Shown one piece after another: positions 4,823-5,891 of a stretch of DNA of 5,891 nt. The stretch is from Methanosarcinaceae archaeon (GTDB taxonomy: Archaea; Halobacteriota; Methanosarcinia; Methanosarcinales; Methanosarcinaceae): NCBI GenBank assembly GCA_030596385.1, contig JAUVKD010000071.1:1-5891 (forward strand), in the 5' to 3' direction. Position 1 is the first letter of the stretch, and each line of letters begins with the position of its first letter. A program made the position numbers and the translations under genes. The notes under the pieces are model-generated. The model ran no database searches. It was not told the DNA's origin and saw only the letters and a list, made by a program, of their open reading frames with translations.

Positions 4823-5891
4823 CAGATAACAATCAGAAATCAAAAGTTATAAGTGCCCTCCCTTACTGCGCAGGAGTGATTATCTCATTCCTGATAGCAC
4901 TTTACATCAGAACAGTCCCCAAAGCAGGTGTATTCCTGTCAAACGGCTTCGTGCGGTTCGGAGGAAATGACCCCTGGTATCACCTGCGGAACGTAGAAGT
5001 AATGGTACACAACTTCCCGCACATGCCCTGGTTCGATGCATACACATTGTACCCATCAGGAATTCCACAGCAGTTTGCCCCCTTGTTTGACATGGTGCTT
5101 GCCACGAGCATCTGGATACTGGGGCTCGGCAACCCCAGTCAGGACCTTATCAACACCGCATGTGCATACTATCCTACAGTACTTGGCGCACTCGTAGTAG
5201 TTCCCACATACTTCGCTGCCAAATGGGTATTCGATCGCAGGGTCGGATTGCTCGCAGCACTTCTGGTAGCAATCGCCCCCGGGCAGTTCCTCTCAAGATC
5301 GATGATCGGTTTCAATGACCACCACATCGCAGAAACCTTGCTCTCCACAATAGTGGCCATGTTCCTGATCATAACGCTAAAAGTTGCACGGGAACACCCA
5401 ATCACTTTTAAGAACATAAAGAACATGAATTTCGAAGCATTAAAACCTGCCCTCCCTTATTTCATACTTACAGGAGTGTCGCTCGGTGCATACTCACTCG
5501 CATGGGCAGGAGCACTCTTTTTCAGTTTCATCATCGGGATCTACATCACAGTCCAGCATATCATCGATCACATGCACAAACGCTCGACTGATTATCTGGC
5601 AGTCGGCGGAGTGATAGTATTTGGCATAGCACTTATGATTGTTCTGATAACACCCTATGTTGGATACTCAAAACCAATGCTCATCAAAGGCCTCTTCGCC
5701 GGCATTGTCGCATTCCCTCTCTTCACCCTAATCTCAATCGAACTCAACAAACGAAAACTCGAAAAATACTATTACCCACTCTCAATAGCAGCCCTCTCCA
5801 TCGCAGCAATCGCCCTGGCAAAAGCATTATCACCATCAACCTACGCCCTCATCGCCAGCTTAGCCAGTTACTTCATGCGAACCGGCGGCGG
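4819..5891 (+). CDS. aglB: Archaeal oligosaccharyltransferase AglB (STT3), N-terminal part (3' truncated by window edge)
   Basis: AglB transfers a preassembled glycan from a dolichol phosphate carrier to Asn of N-x-S/T sequons on the outer face of the membrane. The frame is open from ATG 4819 to the window end, giving 357 residues, under half of the roughly 800 or more expected. The first helix spans about 10-30, and the first external loop carries FGGNDPWYHLRNVEV, where Asp51 matches the metal-binding Asp of the first DxD motif. PWFDAYTLYPSG at 70-81 is a conserved loop sequence. MIGFNDHHIAET at 162-173 holds the second motif, with Asp167 and His169 as in Archaeoglobus AglB. Many further hydrophobic helices follow (about 86-103, 113-134, 142-157, 173-190, 214-246 and beyond). 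The window ends at MRTGGG; the TIXE loop and C-terminal WWDYG sequon-binding motif should lie downstream. Codon use is GC-rich (34 G/C in bases 5221-5280), unlike the AT-rich genes at 491-3325. Confidence 0.95.
   Translation, partial: MTDNNQKSKVISALPYCAGVIISFLIALYIRTVPKAGVFLSNGFVRFGGNDPWYHLRNVEVMVHNFPHMPWFDAYTLYPSGIPQQFAPLFDMVLATSIWILGLGNPSQDLINTACAYYPTVLGALVVVPTYFAAKWVFDRRVGLLAALLVAIAPGQFLSRSMIGFNDHHIAETLLSTIVAMFLIITLKVAREHPITFKNIKNMNFEALKPALPYFILTGVSLGAYSLAWAGALFFSFIIGIYITVQHIIDHMHKRSTDYLAVGGVIVFGIALMIVLITPYVGYSKPMLIKGLFAGIVAFPLFTLISIELNKRKLEKYYYPLSIAALSIAAIALAKALSPSTYALIASLASYFMRTGG

Noticed and set aside
5169..5426. Minus-strand frame of 85 codons opposite aglB
   Set aside because: It is antisense to the conserved second metal-binding motif of aglB and has no domain or start signal.
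1..5891. CRISPR array, tRNA or rRNA gene, insertion sequence, toxin-antitoxin or defence system
   Set aside because: No regularly spaced repeats, cloverleaf-like segments, transposase-like proteins or defence-type domains were seen; almost all of the window is accounted for by glycan-related genes.

Overview
The window looks like part of a protein N-glycosylation (agl-type) and surface-polysaccharide locus from an archaeon, most likely a methanogen of the Methanosarcinales (Methanosarcina, Methanolobus or Methanococcoides type). The archaeal assignment rests on four things: the right end is an archaeal oligosaccharyltransferase (AglB/STT3); intergenic regions carry TATA-box-like A/T elements rather than bacterial -35/-10 boxes; start sites have fragments of the archaeal Shine-Dalgarno AGGTGAT; and the gene content is typical of agl clusters. 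The genus is an inference from general resemblance and was not tested by any search.

Layout, left to right. Positions 3-482 (+) are the C-terminal half of a GDP-L-fucose synthase whose start lies upstream. Positions 491-1462 (+) are a SAM-dependent methyltransferase with an N-terminal four-cysteine zinc-ribbon-like module. Positions 1474-2328 (+) are a soluble family 2 glycosyltransferase. These three are tightly spaced (8 and 11 nt gaps) and probably co-transcribed. Positions 2339-3325 (-) are a membrane-anchored GT2 glycosyltransferase facing the others tail to tail across 10 nt. A 132-bp divergent intergenic region (3326-3457) then precedes a second, polytopic GT2 at 3458-4678 (+). A 140-bp intergenic region with TATA-like boxes and a 12-bp palindrome (4679-4818) leads into the first 357 codons of aglB (4819 to the window end, +), which is cut off before its TIXE and WWDYG motifs.

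How the genes could work together (inference): GDP-L-fucose synthase supplies an activated deoxysugar; the three GT2 enzymes add sugars to a lipid (dolichol phosphate) carrier on the cytoplasmic face; the methyltransferase could decorate a sugar; and AglB transfers the finished glycan to Asn of S-layer or other surface proteins outside the membrane. None of the glycosyltransferase specificities can be read from the sequence.

The methyltransferase, the minus-strand GT2 and parts of the first GT2 are much more AT-rich than the flanking fucose synthase and aglB. In addition, the G-versus-C strand bias is reversed between the left end (G-rich) and the right end (C-rich). Together these suggest a mosaic locus with exchanged accessory glycan genes. 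I see no tRNA, rRNA, CRISPR array, transposase or integrase. I found no convincing undescribed system; the most noteworthy unexplained items are a perfect 11-bp inverted repeat inside the methyltransferase gene, an 11-base homopolymer just before the catalytic motif of the minus-strand GT2, and the strand-composition switch.
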